Shown: positions 1 to 13,302 of the stretch, one piece after another
Layout of the letters: each line of letters starts with the position of its first letter
How positions within the stretch are numbered: the stretch's first letter is position 1
From: Rallus limicola
Taxonomy: Eukaryota > Chordata > Aves > Gruiformes > Rallidae
Length of the DNA: 64,000 nt
Assembly (NCBI GenBank): GCA_022605955.1
Contig: JAKCOZ010000012.1
Coordinates: forward strand, 22,601,015-22,665,014
Reading direction: 5' to 3'
Notes under the pieces: generated by a model
Databases searched by the model: none
Told to the model about the DNA's origin: nothing
Seen by the model: the letters and a program-made list of their open reading frames with translations, nothing else
Position numbers and translations under genes: made by a program

Positions 1-3000
1 ACTCTCCTTCTGACTTTGGAGCCCAGTACGACAGATGGCCACTCTTAAGCCCTAAGACCCTTAAGTCACCAACCCTGGATGTGTTTATAAATGGGTAGAT
101 GAGGTACTTAGGGATATGGTTTGGCACAGGACAGGAACGGTTGGACTCGATCTTAAAGGTCTTTTCCAACCTCATGATTCTGTGAACCTGAGGTCCTCAG
201 CCCCAGTGGGTAAGAGACCTTCCACCACTAAGTGGAAAACAGGTACTGCTTATAGAACTGACACTGGGAAAAAGAAATTCTTCATTTTTGTGTAAAATTA
301 GTATATAGACATGTAGAAACATTTGCAAGAAAATCACTTCCCAAATTCCTTTCAGCTTTTTCACTAATGGTTTCTAAGTTCAAACACTCCAAATACCCTC
401 TTGGAAACATGGTTTTAAAATCTGACATTCACAATTTGAAAGTAAATTGTTTCCAAAACGTTATGACTATTTATAGGGATAGTACCTAATTCTGCAGACC
501 CTGGACCAATAATATTTGTATTCATTCTCACATTTTCCCACTGCATCTTTTAAATATTTAGAAAAATAGATCAGACCAGGCAAAATTTAGAAACCATTAA
601 AAGATCTTTAACAGACCATTCTATCTTATAAGATTCTTGACCCAGGAAAATAAACACACTAAACAGGATGCTATTTTCAGATTGGTCACAAAACCCTTTC
701 TATAGTATTCCAACAAACTGAAAAATCACTTTTGAATTTATCTTAAGAGTCTGACATGAGAAGAGCTGGATTCACTAGTTCCCAGAAGTGGAATGCCACC
801 AGTTGCAATACACATGCCTGGGGAAACCTGGGGGAGTTAAAACGCCATGGGTTTCAAAAGGGAGGAGAAGCAGCATGTTCCACCATCAGCAGCAGTTTGA
901 ATGGAGCAGCGGGCAAAAGTCACACCGCCCCACAGATCCCCACTCTGACTGCACTCTTTTGGGGCTGGAACAAGGCTTAGATTTACACTCTGGAGCATAA
1001 ATGTTGTGTATAACCCATTTAAACATCGCTAACTGAGCATCCATGAGCATTCTTCTCTCATCCTCTTGGAAGATCTTTTCCTCTCTACAGTTTTGCATAG
1101 AGTTCTTATTCCTAAACATCTAGAGTTCTTATTTCTAAACCAAATTAAAATGAAGTCTTGCTATTAGAAGTTCATAAAGCTGCTGTGTATTTCTGTAGAC
1201 TATTCAACTTCAGAAGAAAATAAGCATTCTTAAAAATCGGAAGCTGTTTTGCAGGGAGTATCTCAACAGCACAGCACATAATTAGCCATGGAGCAAAGCA
1301 TTGAGCAAAGCTTGGGAATGGACTGTAACAGAAAATTGGCATTTCTATTACTGTTGAATACTTATTTATTGGGGAATATTTATTAGCTCACTTCTAGTTA
1401 CATCAGTTCACAGAAAATTAGTCCAAGTATTACTGCCCTATAATCAGAGCTTCCAGAGCTCCATGGCTATGTCAATAAAACAGGAAGACTGCACAACTCA
1501 GACACATTTACTGCAGCTGCTCACCAGCAACAATGTTTACACAGTGCTTTTGTGAGGCATCTGCTTTTTACAGCAGTGCTGGCGTTGGAGGGTCTGTGTC
1601 TGAACTTGGAGAAGTCCCTCTGAGGTCAGCTCTATGCACGGCAGAGGCATGCCCCAGTTCCTCCTGCCCTGAACGTACTTTGGGATGCAAATCGTCTTGC
1701 AGCACCCTGACCAAAACACAGAAACCATCTAACTTGTCAACTTGAGCCCACCTCCACAAAGAGACTGGAGCCTGTTTGGTGTATACTTGAGCACACATCA
1801 ATGGCCATTCCCACAGAGCCATGCCAGACCCAAGCTAATGAGTCCAATGGAGCAGACACTGGTAGACAAGTTAGAATCACACCCTTGTGCAAAACAACAT
1901 CCCGTGCCAACCCTGGACTTGGTGGAGTCACACTAACCCAGATTTGCTTTCAATTTCATGCTCTCCCAAACAAAAACATTGACAGTGAAATTCCAATGCA
2001 ACTCAAACATATAAGCCTTTTGCTGATTTATTTCAAATTCTGCCAAAACTTTGGCAAGAGGGTTCAGAGTCTCAAACCCAGTAGTGCCTGGCTTGTTTAG
2101 TCTAGGAAAAAACAAGGCCTGGAGGAAAACACATTCACTGCTTTTAAACACAGCACGGAATAAACACTTTGGGAGACAGAAGAGCTAGTTGAGTTAAACA
2201 AAGCTGACACAAAAAGAAAAAACACTGATGGACCAATTTAGAGACTGAGATCAGTGATGTTCTGAAACGCTCTTCTGATGCAAACAGCGAGGGTAGAACC
2301 CCACCACCTTCTAGTACAGAAACGTGTTTCTTATGGATACACTTACCAGGGTACAGAGGCTTCCTGGTGAAAGACAGGCATTGAGATAGGCTTGCAGAAG
2401 AAATATTGATGAGGGAGTTAAGGATCAATAGAAAAAACACTTTGCCATGTCCGTTTTTATTAGCAGAAAAATGCCTCACAGTATAAGCAAGGTGCTCTTG
2501 GAACTCAGCCAGTCACTTGTCCTCCCTGACAGGCAGGAGATGCAAGACTTGGGAGTTTCCTTCTGTTGCTTTATTACAGAAAAGACCTGTCATACATTAT
2601 CACTTCTGATGAGTTATCCGTTGGTTTGTGCTCTTTACAGTATGTTTTTCTTGTAGGAACTCAGCCTTACAACAATATTTAGTACAACCACAGTTCATTC
2701 TTGTGCTTTAGCCTCTTCGTTTGGATCGGTGACAAGCAGACTGCCTGACTAGATGTGATTTATTATGGGGGGATTTATAAAATAACGAAATAAGAATGAA
2801 AAAATAACAATTCAGTATGATCTCATTGTAACAACACTCTTCATGGCAGCATGAGTAAGTGCTTTGCAGGCAAGACCACAGCATGATTAGAAAGACGACT
2901 GATGTCCTGCTCATCCTTTCACTCTGTATTTCCATTTCCAAGCTTTGAAGGCAAGGACATTTCCCTAAAGGAAGCTGTAGGCAACCAAGAAACAGCTAAA

Positions 3001-4868
3001 AAAGAGAGACTATTCAGACTGTTCACTGAAGACTTCAGTGAGGAATTTAGATGGTCCATCCTGGCTGTCCTGACTGTGTTGCTCAAAGCTCTCATTTAGC
3101 TTTAGTTCTTTTGACTCTTCATGGAACATACAAAGAGAAACCAGGGAGTATGAGACTGCCCAAAGGAGATGCAGTTCTACAGCTGGGTAGCCAGTTCATA
3201 GACAAACTCATCAACTTCTTATTTATTTTATTAGGTTTTTAATTAGTCTTCCATCAATTGGTTTCCCTTGTCTGGCTTAGAGTAAGACCACATAAGTACC
3301 AGTGCTGATGCAAGGCAGAGAGCAAGAAACATGGGAGAATGTGGAGACGGATGGAGGTTGGAAGCATAACCACAGCACTCTGACTTGGATCAGATGCTTG
3401 TGCATCTTTACTCCCAGGTAGTATTTTCACTAATACCTTAAACTAGCTTTCTGTTTACCCTTTTTTTTTTTTTCTTTCTCTCTACCCATTTAACAAGGTA
3501 AAAAGTCTGGTTGGTTTTCACTAAGACTGATATGGAATGGTGCAACAGCATTTTGCTGGCACAAGATAGAGGACAAGACAAAGGAGGAGGAAGAGGCTTC
3601 CTTTCACCTCAGTGTTAGCTCAAACTGACCACAAGACTTGGATCTTAGCAATAAAAACAAGAAAAAGCTTATACTTTATTCCTGCTTTTGCAAAAAAAAA
3701 AAAAGATGACAGCATCACAAGCCACTGAAGAACTGGAGACAGCAAGATCATAGCCATATTTCCTGGATTGCCACGAGTGACCTGGAACAGTGGTGATATG
3801 AATCACCTAATTACTAGTCTGCTGCCTTTTTTTTCAGATTGACAGAAGGATGGAAATAGACAAAGCTATATATAAAATAAAATAGCAAATAAACAAACAA
3901 ACTACATCTTAGTTTTTCATTAATGGTTTGAAAACCTAGACATTTTAGGCAAAGATCAGGAGCCACCATACTGGATGCTGCAAGGAATGTTACTTGCTTT
4001 AAATAACTTCTAGTGTGGCTGTTTGTATACTTGCTACAATACACACTGTTCTCTCTTTTGGGTACAGGACAAAATTTGAGAAATGAACTTTTCATTTAAA
4101 CTTTCCAAGACCTGTAGGACTGGGACCTTCAATGCATAAAAGGAAAAAAAAAAGTTAGAGAAGGTCTGTGCCATGTCTAATTTTACAACTTTGCAAACAG
4201 ATTTTGTCTTTTATTAAAACAGTGCTTAAAATAGAACTTCTTTTGTCACATCTTCTGCTGTAGTGCTGTTCATGGCCTGAATGGAACTGTATTTTTAAAT
4301 TACTTTTTAAATTAGCAATTAGGGACAAAAACTCTCTTAACCTTGAACACTGTAATAAAACTTTTAGCAATGTCACTCAGAAATTTAAACTCTGAAGCAA
4401 CATAAAGAAATTGTTTTTAAATTCAGATTGTCTTTTAATTAATCTCCATATATGCTAGAAACAAAAAAACCACAGCTGTAGCAGTACAAACAAAAGTTCA
4501 CTGTGTGCAAATTGCTATCCCCTCACAGGGATCAATACTGTTAATAATATAAATCCTACTACAGCAAGCATCCAGAAAAAAACACAGAGTGACCTAACCT
4601 TAACAGAGCAACTTCAAGAGAAGGAGAGGTCAGAAATAGCGCAAGAAGAGAAAGAGGAAGAAAACGGGGAGAAAGCAATACTGTGATTCATTCCATAAAG
4701 GAATTCCTGCAGATTTCTGTGCTCCCTGCGTTGGGTGTTTGGGTTGTTGGATCCGTTTGATTTTATTTTTTACTCACTTTACAAGCCACAAACAATTGTT
4801 TTGTAAAATTAAGCTGTGTAGTCTCACCCTGAGTGCTCTGGACCATGAAGAAAAATAACTGTACTCAC
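1..4868 (-). other. FNDC3B: FNDC3B intron, partial (continues past the left edge)
   Basis: It starts at the gtgagtac donor beside exon 17 and runs off the window; no further FNDC3B exon is readable in it. It holds a CR1 3' end at the left edge (listed separately), short T/A runs near 3462-3473 and 3692-3704, and otherwise AT-rich single-copy sequence with only short spurious open frames. Confidence 0.85.
62..185 (+). repeat. CR1 LINE 3' end (plus orientation)
   Basis: Reads like the CR1 3' UTR: 'caccaaccctggatgtgttt', a 'gatgaggtacttagg' block, then 'ttttccaacctcatgattct' ending at the terminal repeat 'gattctgtga'. It shares diagnostic blocks ('gaggtacttagg', 'ggaacggttggact') with the copy at 13753..14165, so both are the same subfamily. 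The left boundary is approximate and may reach the window edge. Confidence 0.8.
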
Positions 4869-5149
4869 CGGTACGAGGTTTCTGGAAGCAAATCACCAAT
4901 AACGTAACTTGTAACGTTTCCTACTGGAATGCTGATGTCACCCAGGTCTATGTTGTAGGATGTGATCTCAGCTCCGTTATTGCATGGCTCTTCCCAGTTC
5001 AGTACAAGGCACACAGAGGGTGAGAGCTGACAGGCATCCACACGCTCGTCCTCCAGCACGGAGAGGGTAGAGACTGCATCAGGCACAGATGCGGGGATTC
5101 GGCAGGTTACCAGCTCACTGTAGGGTCCGGCTCCTGCCTGGTTAACAGC
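4869..5149 (-). CDS. FNDC3B: FNDC3B window exon 17 (end of FnIII 6, most of FnIII 7)
   Basis: 281 nt, acceptor tttaacacacag, donor TACCG|gtgagt; phase 0 start, phase 2 end, 93 complete codons. Encodes AVNQAGAGPYSELVTCRIPA, closing FnIII 6, the linker VPDAVSTLSVLEDERVDACQ, then CLVLNWEEPCNNGAEITSYN, IDLGDISIPVGN and LLPETSY of FnIII 7. NQAGAGPYSELV and VLNWEEPCNNG.EI are hallmarks of FNDC3B. The exon ends within the E-F region; the next exon, expected to begin with the rest of an Arg codon and IRIQA-like sequence, is not found before base 1. Confidence 0.97.
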
Positions 5150-8100
5150 CTGTGTGTTAAAAAAACCATATAAATAAATATTTTCTACAGGATAGGTGTT
5201 CTCTTTCATGTGTCTGATGAGTTCATAGTAATGAACTGTGCAGCCTGGAGCTACTGCAGGGATTCTTCAGAGAACCTGCTCCATCGGCTTGTTCTCTAAA
5301 TCATGATTCATGCCCTCTACCTACACTAGAGCAATTAATATCTTCCCTGGTACTCAGAGTACCTCATGGATAAACTGGAGAATATCCTCTTCTCCCTAAG
5401 AGCTATTTAATCAAACTTCACAGTAACCTTTTTATCAGCAGCAAACTTTGTTTAGTAAGGGAAAATGTCAGAGTCATGCTGTCGGTGGCAGGTGACATCA
5501 CGTTGTTCAGCAATCAGGCTACCTGAAATGGTTGAGCTGCCCTGCCTAAACCCCTCAGTATACTGCAGAGTGCGACATCAGCTGCGTCAAGGAAGCAGAC
5601 TACCCTTAGACATCAGGGGCGTTTTGCTTGTGGAGAGCTACACCAGCTCCTAACCCAGAGGATGGATAGCTAATTTCATGCTAAAAGGTTTCCAATATAA
5701 GAACACAGGAACTCAGCATGGGGCTACGCCGATGACTCAGACTTCCCCAGAAGTCACAAAGCACCAGCAAACTGACCATCAAGGCACATAGCTCAGTATT
5801 TTCCACTGAAGAGGAGAGCAACTGATTATCAAACTTCTCATCTTGACCCACAGATCCAGAACCCCAGCGGAAACCAAGTTTTAAACATCTGGCCCAGTTC
5901 TGCTCATTAATGACAGCGGCTGCTGCCTTTGCAAGCCCAACATTGCAAAATAGTACAGGCTGGGCTTGCCATCAGCTCATGCTTGGAGGGAAATGTATGT
6001 ATTTCACTGGAATTGCCTAGGAAAAGGCCTATGTTACCTCCTCAGGGTTATGCCAAGCACCTGTGCACAGAAACACAAAACTAAAATGCTGGAAAGGACC
6101 TTGGGATGCATCTAAGTCCAACTTGCTGCTCAAGCAGAGCCAAAGCTGAATACAGACTAGGTTCTTCAGGCTTTTGTCCAGTCAGGGCTTGCAAAATTCT
6201 AAGGATGGAGATTGCACAGCCCCTCTGGACCACTGTTACAATCCTTAATTGCCCACACACTGATGATTTTCTTCTTTATACCTCACTTGAGCATCTCTAT
6301 TTCAACCTCTGCCTGGAGCAGAACTGGACAGAGTGTTCCAGATTCTCATGAATGGCATGTAAGGGGCAATAGCACCTTCCCTTGAGCTGCTGGGCTGCTT
6401 GCCACACAAGGTACGTGGAGAGCTTTGGACAGCATATTATTGTACACACTGAGCTACAGGAGGGTGCAGAACTTCAAAAGCAGCTTTTGACACTGCCAGC
6501 ATCATCCCCCATCCACATGTCCCTCACACGTGGAAAAGCGAACCCAGAGTCTGCCCCTGGATGACAATTAATCAGGAGGCCCAGGTTTAGGGTATTGCCA
6601 GCAGGACAGGACATGCCAACCAATTGTTTGATTTCTTATCTGCGCTTAACTGCAGTGAAGAACTTCTTTCTGCTCTGCATAATAGAAACACAAACCCTGT
6701 TCTGCTTTTCCGGGAGGCGTTTTCTTCAATTGAAGAGAGATAATAAAGTTAAATTGTCAGCCTTTAAGAAGCCCTTCAGAACAAATCCTGCTCCAGGGAC
6801 ATCTTCTATTTAGTGAAGCGGCTCCTAGAGCTGTTACAAGTGAGCCTTGTTTTGTGGTCTGCCAATGGCACTATTTGTCTTGCCTCTAAACCAGTGTTTG
6901 GCAATCTGTTCCTTGCTCCAAGCAATTTATTTTTAGTGGTGCTTTTAAGTGCTTTATTGGACAATCTCATCAGCATAACTGATGGGAATTTCATTCTTTC
7001 CTTGCTTCCTGGATACTGCCCCCTGCCACGACACAATATTTCCCTTTGCAGAAGCTGCAATTGTTTTCAGAAATATTCATTACAGGAAAAAAGTTGAGCA
7101 ATAGTAGAGACAAATTGTCTGCCCTGCGGTTAGATATGCCTGATTCCTCAATTCTCTCTTTTTATTGAGTTACTGTAGATTGAGATAGCAATGCTGTGTT
7201 TATTAGAAGGCAGAGTAAATGTGGTTTGGGGGGAATCTTTGTTTTTAAAAAGTAAAAGAAAGATTTTTCTGTTAAAGCTGCTAACAGATAAGAAAAACAA
7301 CTATTACTCTCTCCTTTTTATTTAAAAAAATCCTAATGTTTCTGAAACTATTGCCTTCTTTGTCTGCTATACGTATTTTTGGGGGTTTATTTTCTAATAA
7401 TAAAATGCTTTAATGCTGTTGTGCATTTCACTTCACACCTGCCTATGGATTAAGTTATATTGGCTGTGTTAAAAACTGGGTGGATTTGCACAATGTTTTC
7501 ATGACAGGTGATTTTAAATGAACACCCACTCACAAACAAAGATGCTATACACCCAGCTGTTTCCAGTTTTAACATTAAAACGTCCTTGGGCTCCTCACAA
7601 AAGTGGTCCCACAGTCTCCTCTGCACCCCATGGATGCTGACTGCTCCCCCTCCTGCCCAAACGAGAGGCACCTTCTGGCTCATGCTTCCATGGCACTCAA
7701 ATATGTTCGATTCTTTCAATTCACCTTCCCCATCAGTGCCAGCATAACATATACAGCCAGCTGTGACCAAGGCAGAAAGTACACTTGAGTGTACTTAGAG
7801 GTGTAGGGCCTTAAATCCTTGGCTGATGGCCAGCTGCTCAAAAGCTACTTGGTAAAAACAAAAAAAATACCCAAAAACTAAAAACCAAGAAATTCAATGT
7901 CCTGTTTGAAAAAAAATGTAAAGAGGAAACATTTGACAGAGTCATGTTACGCTTTGATCAAAGAAATGTCCCTGGGTGGTCCACACTTTGCCAGCTGGGT
8001 GGGTACATGAACTTTTGCTTGGATTTGCTGGTAGTATTCTGCCTTCACATACAAATAAATGTTGTGGAAGAGTACTTTGGGCAAATAGATTGTTACTTCA

Positions 8101-8836
8101 CTCCCACTTACTTTACTTTCCATTTACTTTTCAGTGGACATAAAGGAGAAAAAAATGCTGTATTTTTATTTTTTATATATATATGCAAGAAATACATTTT
8201 AACTGTTACTTTCTACTAAAAATAGTAGGGGAGAGAGATGAAAGAAAAAAATCATATAGATACTCTAAATGAGATCAAATCTTACAAATCTAAGAGACAA
8301 AACAGTCAAGGTGAGGACTCTCTCTGGCAGCTACCACCTCCTATGTACATAGGAACCTACTCAGTTGGTTTGCTTTGTGTGATAAATGAAACAGATGCTG
8401 GAGCTTATTATTTAAGCTAGGGGAATGTACAACGTCCTGTTGGTAGACTTTATTTACATCTCATTACCATGAAGAAAAAGATCTTTTTTTTTTTTAAATT
8501 TGTCTAAAACATGATAGTTTTCTTGAAATATCAGAAGGCAACGTGGCTGTGAAAAGCATCATTCACTGAAAATAAGCCACATGATACACAAGAGCAATTT
8601 TTGAGAGCTAAAAGTTACACCAACTCCCTTCGTTACCCACTTTGAATTGCGCAGCATCTAAACAGCTCGGTTATACAGCAACAGCCTGCGTACCCAAAAC
8701 AGACAGGCATTCCTCCTGACTGGCAGAGCACGTAACTTCACGATGGCTAATGATAAAAAATAAACACCACAGTAGAAGGGACCTGTTTACATCTTAAATT
8801 GCAATGCATGCAAAATAATCTCATTAACTTCCGTAC
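5150..8836 (-). other. FNDC3B: FNDC3B intron between window exons 16 and 17
   Basis: 3,687 nt, GT-AG. Contains a diverged CR1 fragment (listed), a CT- and T-rich tract around 7240-7400, a TA-rich patch near 8170-8190, and a single-copy AT-rich stretch around 6890-7110 that resembles conserved non-coding DNA by eye. No coding exon recognised. Confidence 0.85.
6084..6345 (-). repeat. Old CR1 LINE fragment (minus orientation)
   Basis: Diverged but recognisable reverse-strand CR1 3' region: 'ggaaaggaccttgggatgca', 'gtccaacttgctgctcaag', 'ttgtccagtcagggcttgca' and 'ggatggagattgcacagccc' follow in the order of the CR1 consensus read in reverse. No clean terminal repeat remains. The divergence suggests an older insertion than the other copies. 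Limits are approximate. Confidence 0.65.
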
Positions 8837-8986
8837 CTGTAGCCGACAGCAGTAATGCGCTGCTGCTGACAGCTCACTGATTTCAAAACAGGTCTCTGTG
8901 CCGTTATACACGAGTTGTAGAGATTCCTCATCTTCTCCCCACTCTAATCTGTATTCAGAGATGTCAGCACCGGAACATTCAGGACT
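8837..8986 (-). CDS. FNDC3B: FNDC3B window exon 16 (FnIII 6 core)
   Basis: 150 nt (50 codons), acceptor tttgtgttgcag, donor CTACAG|gtacgg; phase 0 at both ends. Encodes SPECSGADISEYRLEWGEDE, ESLQLVYNGTETCFEISELS and AAAHYCCRLQ. ISEYRLEWGEDEESL and YCCRLQ are diagnostic for FNDC3B. An N-glycosylation sequon (NGT) is present, but if the FnIII array is cytosolic, as expected for a tail-anchored protein, it would not be used (inference). Confidence 0.98.
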
Positions 8987-11093
8987 CTGCAACACAAATA
9001 TTTATGTGGTTCAATTCAGAAACGAGCACTTCAGATCTCCGGTGTTTCACTGGGTAAGGAATAAAGTACATGAAAAAAACCACCCTCTCCCTTATTTTCA
9101 AATTAATACACCATTACTGCTGCAAATGGAAATGCGCTGGATTAGTGGTCCCTAATAGGTTACTGACACAGGCCAGTTCTGCACAAAAATTACCTGATAG
9201 AAAATTCAGGGAAACGAGAAAGTGTACGCAGCTACTTTGCTTTTCATCAGGACACTCAGGAATAAATTGTCTCTCCACTGGCTTGGCAGAAGCGCAGCCG
9301 TGGAGAACACAAGAAAGCATTAATCTAGTCTAGCCCAGTGATCAAAACACAGCTCTGGAAGAGCTGGCCTTCAAGCCTGAAGTAGTTACTCATGTTACTG
9401 AGAAAAGAACAACATCGCCGAGCAAGAAGCTCATCTGAGGTTTTCAGAGAAAGTCACCCATCAAACTAATGGTCCCAGTACAGGACATGGGAGTGTGGAC
9501 CTGGGTATGTTAATGCCCACAGAAAGACTCCAACAGGGTCCATATGTCCTCAGCAATCCCTTTATCACCCTGAACTCTGGGGGGAAAAAATGTAATAAAT
9601 GCCTGAGATTTGCTGGAGATGAGCTACTGCAGGCGTAAGGGCATGGTTCTCAAAACAAAGTATTTTGTGTTTCTATCAGGAGTATTTGGGGAATTGCCAC
9701 TCTATGTGTGGAAGCATGCGCTAGTATATGGCCAAGGCTTCATGACTACAGCCTCGAAAGGTCTTATTTCCAGTAAAAGGACGTGGAGTGTCCCTGCTCA
9801 CCACAATGACCACGGGTTTCTTCACCTCTGAGCTCTCACCTGGTTCAGTAGGAGCACTGGGCACTGCTAAGCCAGAGTTTTACAGCAACGCATAAGCAAG
9901 GCACGGTAGGGACCTCTGTGCTCTACAGCCAAAATCCTGCAGTCCTTTGCTTTTGTCTTTCATATTCTTACCAGACCCAAAATGATACAAACACAACCAC
10001 TGCAAACCACAGTACTCCATCCCCAGCCTCTTTCTTTTTTTTTTTAGTTCAAATAAACAAATATATTCTGCATTTCAATTCAGACCCTACCAGAAACATG
10101 CTCACGGTTGGGGAAAGCAAAAGCCTGTCCGTACATCCATTTCAAAGGCAGCATTTAAAAGCCTCAGTGCAAGTCCTAGCTTAGCATTGCAAAACTTCAC
10201 AAGAAATATTAACAAATCCCCCCCAAACACACCTGTTTCATTATGAAATGTAACTCAGGTGATGGTTGTTTTCTAGATATATTGTTAGTACAAGTGACTA
10301 GTGACAGCAATATGTAGTATATTGTTAGTTTATTTGAGCATCTCATGAACATCAATTCCTCAATGGGAGGACCTTTTTGCGGAGGGACCCGACCGATGCA
10401 GGACTGGAATGGGTGATAGGATTCCAAACAAAGTCCGTGGCAGAACTACAGCCCCATTGCTCCATACCACAGCTTTATTTAGGACAACACACTTCCCTTT
10501 CTGCCCTAGTTACATACTTTCTTCTTTTAATGACACCAATGAACCCCTCAGCATTTCAGCTAAGACTTTATTTTAAGAGTCCAATGTCTAAGATCCTGAA
10601 GAATGGAGAAGAAACGCACACAAACCAGAAGTAAATATTTGGGGGAAAGACAAACAATTTTTGAGGAAAAAAAAAAGAAGATCTACATGGTAAGCATTTG
10701 TGCAGAGTTCATTTCATATCAGAGACTCCAGCTTCAGCCAAAATCAAATATTTGCCTTCACCAGTCCACCCCAGGACACTCCTGACACGCTAAAAGCCTG
10801 CAGAGAGCACTTCCAACCGACCAGCGCTCTATCATCCGACGCCAGCGTAGGAGGTCTTGTCTCTGAATCCTAGCCCAGATGACTCATCATCAACTTTATA
10901 CAATTCTTTAATGAACAAAAAAAAGTAGAGAAGATGATTTTCTACAGCAGAAGAGTTTCTGCACACGGTTTTCTTGCACACAAAGAAATTCCAAACCAGT
11001 GAGCAGCATTCCAGGTACCTTCGAAGTTTTGTGGTGACAGTATTAGCTTGGATAAGCAAGATGGAAGTTAAACAAACAGGACACAGGGCTTAC
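8987..11093 (-). other. FNDC3B: FNDC3B intron between window exons 15 and 16
   Basis: 2,107 nt, GT-AG. AT-rich single-copy sequence with short T runs (near 10034) and A runs (near 10665). I see no repeat family member, RNA gene or extra exon. Confidence 0.85.
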
Positions 11094-11207
11094 CTCCCAG
11101 CTCACAAGTACACGTGTGTCAGACAGAAAGGAGAGGGAAGGTGCTCTGCACTGGCCAGGAGGTCCTGCTGCTGTCGTGACTTCTGTAGCATCCGAATATG
11201 GCCCGTA
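11094..11207 (-). CDS. FNDC3B: FNDC3B window exon 15 (end of FnIII 5, start of FnIII 6)
   Basis: 114 nt (38 codons), acceptor gttcccctttag, donor TGGGAG|gtaagc; phase 0 at both ends. Encodes YGPYSDATEVTTAAGPPGQC followed by RAPSLSFLSDTRVLVSWE. The first half (YGPYSD..E.TTAAGPPGQC) is typical FNDC3B. The second half is the least conserved coding stretch in the window: mammals, from memory, have a cysteine-containing segment before VLVGWE that is replaced here by SLSFLSDTR. Splice sites and frame are intact, so it is divergent rather than broken. Confidence 0.95.
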
Positions 11208-13302
11208 CTAAAGGGGAACAAGGTATGAGTACATCAATATATAAGCATACAACCCATCTCATGTTCCTCAGGGGCTTTCCAGCACACAGAAACTTTTTCA
11301 GAGAAATAAACTTTCTCAAAGATTGACCAGGCTTCTGACACACCAAACACCAGAATTCAGTATGAGACCAAGTAAACTACTGCCAAGTTAAACTGGGAGA
11401 TAAGCTCAGGTACAGACAGTCCATACACCCTCCTGCAAGGTGGTGAGTGCCCACAAAAGCATAAACCACCTCCAGTGTACCCAAGAGTGAGAAGGTTTTG
11501 TGCCCCTCTACCTTACCTTTGTAAATCTGAGCCATAGCCTGGCAGAACCGGCTTCCTCTTGTGGATATAAGGACATGCACAGCCACAGTAATGCACCTAT
11601 TTGAGTCCAAATCCAGCTTCTTTTTATATAAAAAGTCTCTCATGTGTTAATTATGAAAGGCTAGCATGTGATGGAGCCCCAGTCTGGGTTCAATGTGCAG
11701 GAGCTAAGCCAACTGCTCAGACTTCTGAGCCCTTGGTAGGAGAGTAATTTAAACATGTATTAGCAAAATAAAAGACAAATTGCAAGAGTTGGGGAATGTG
11801 ACTGCAACCAGCAGTGGAGGACAGGAGAGTGAGCACGATGGCAGCAGCCTTTTGGAGGCCACGTGAGTGGGATCACGGAGTTGACTCAGTGCATCCCCAA
11901 GCTCATTAAAATCGCTCTCCGGCACAAAGAAACTTTGCTGGAAGCAATTAGAGGAAAACCACTGATATTTACTTATTTTGGAGTGTAATACTAGCTAGTA
12001 TGAAAACAAGGAGCCACTGCAAAGGCTGAACAGCAGTGAAGTTATGAACCCCAGGAATCCTTCGAACAGATACGGGCCAGTATCTGGAGAAAGGCTAACA
12101 CTGATGGCTTTGTTGGAGTCACAACGTATGAACACTTCAAAAAAATCTCATTTACTGACCTCTGCTGTTTTCTTTACCTAATGGGAGGAAGAAAGGGGTT
12201 TGCATCTGGTAAAGAAGCCTGCCCCCCACCCCACCCCCACCCACCATGTTTTGCACCTGGTAAAAAAAACCAAAACCAATTAGACCCAAACCAGCCCCCT
12301 TATTTACCAAAGGGGGAGATGAGGAATGCTTTGCAATTAAACACTGTTTTGCCAAAAAAAAAGGCAGAAAGAGAAAGGGGAAAAAATAAGAGAGGAAAAA
12401 AATATCTATCCAAAGGTAGGTGATGGCTTTCATTCCAGCAAGTAAACCAAATCTTTCCATGCTTATTTAATTCATTTTTCAGATAAATATAATAGCAGAT
12501 ATTTTAAAGACAAAACAATTTAACAGTCTTGTGTATTTTTCTAACACCTAAGTTAAGTTTTAACAGAAACATTTCCCTGTAAATTAATAAATTTAAACCT
12601 GTGTGTCATGTTTGTGATGAAGATGTCCTGGGAACAAACATATCAATATTAATCAAGCATTGCTGGGAGTGCTTTTATAAAAAGCCTTGAAAAGATGGTC
12701 TCACAAAGGCAAGCAGAACCAACCCAAACCTCCCTGAATCAATACGATCTTTCAACAGATCTTCCTGGACATCAGACAGAATTTCTGATGTGTTTAGGAA
12801 GGCACATCTTCCAATCATCATGAAATCAGAACATAACAAAAAAGATAATAAAATCTATAAAATATGGGGTTTTTCCCCCCAGTTAAACCAAACAAAAATC
12901 AGTAACAAGGCAAGTTTTCCTCAAACTACACAAATACTCGAGTGAAACATCAGTAGTTGTTTTAACCCAGTTAAGATCCAAAACAAAATGAAAGAATGAA
13001 GTGGAAAGGGAATAATCAGACTCCTCCATGCAAGCAGATGTGACTTTTCACAGGGATGCTGCATGTTTTGGTGCAGCTGATTTTGGCCAGTCAAATCATA
13101 TTAGCACCCAAAATCTCCTTTTAAGAGTACCAGATTCAGAAACCTAGCTTTTCCTGGTAAGTTCCTTTAAGCATTTCTCACTTGATTTTCCCTTCCCACG
13201 GACCCAGCACCAACACAATCACTTTGCAGAACCACCCATCACAGGCACAGTACCACCTCCAGCCAGAAACAGCCAGAGCACGCTCCGGCCGGCTGCACGT
13301 AC
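11208..13302 (-). other. FNDC3B: FNDC3B intron between window exons 14 and 15
   Basis: 2,095 nt, GT-AG with a gtacgt donor. Contains the C-rich run described separately, flanked by purine-rich DNA at 12350-12410, and otherwise unremarkable single-copy sequence. Confidence 0.85.
12222..12242 (-). repeat. G-quadruplex-type run on the sense strand of FNDC3B
   Basis: The plus strand reads C6-A-C4-A-C5-A-C3, so the minus (sense) strand carries four G-runs of 3, 5, 4 and 6 separated by single T residues. This fits the canonical four-run G-quadruplex pattern with one-base loops and would be present in the pre-mRNA. It lies near mid-intron, about 1 kb from both flanking exons. Confidence 0.8.

Noticed and set aside
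4155..4868. Search for the next FNDC3B exon (rest of FnIII 7) left of exon 17
   Set aside because: No minus-strand segment with the expected IRIQA..E.GAGPFS-like pattern was found down to base 1, so it is taken to lie outside the window.
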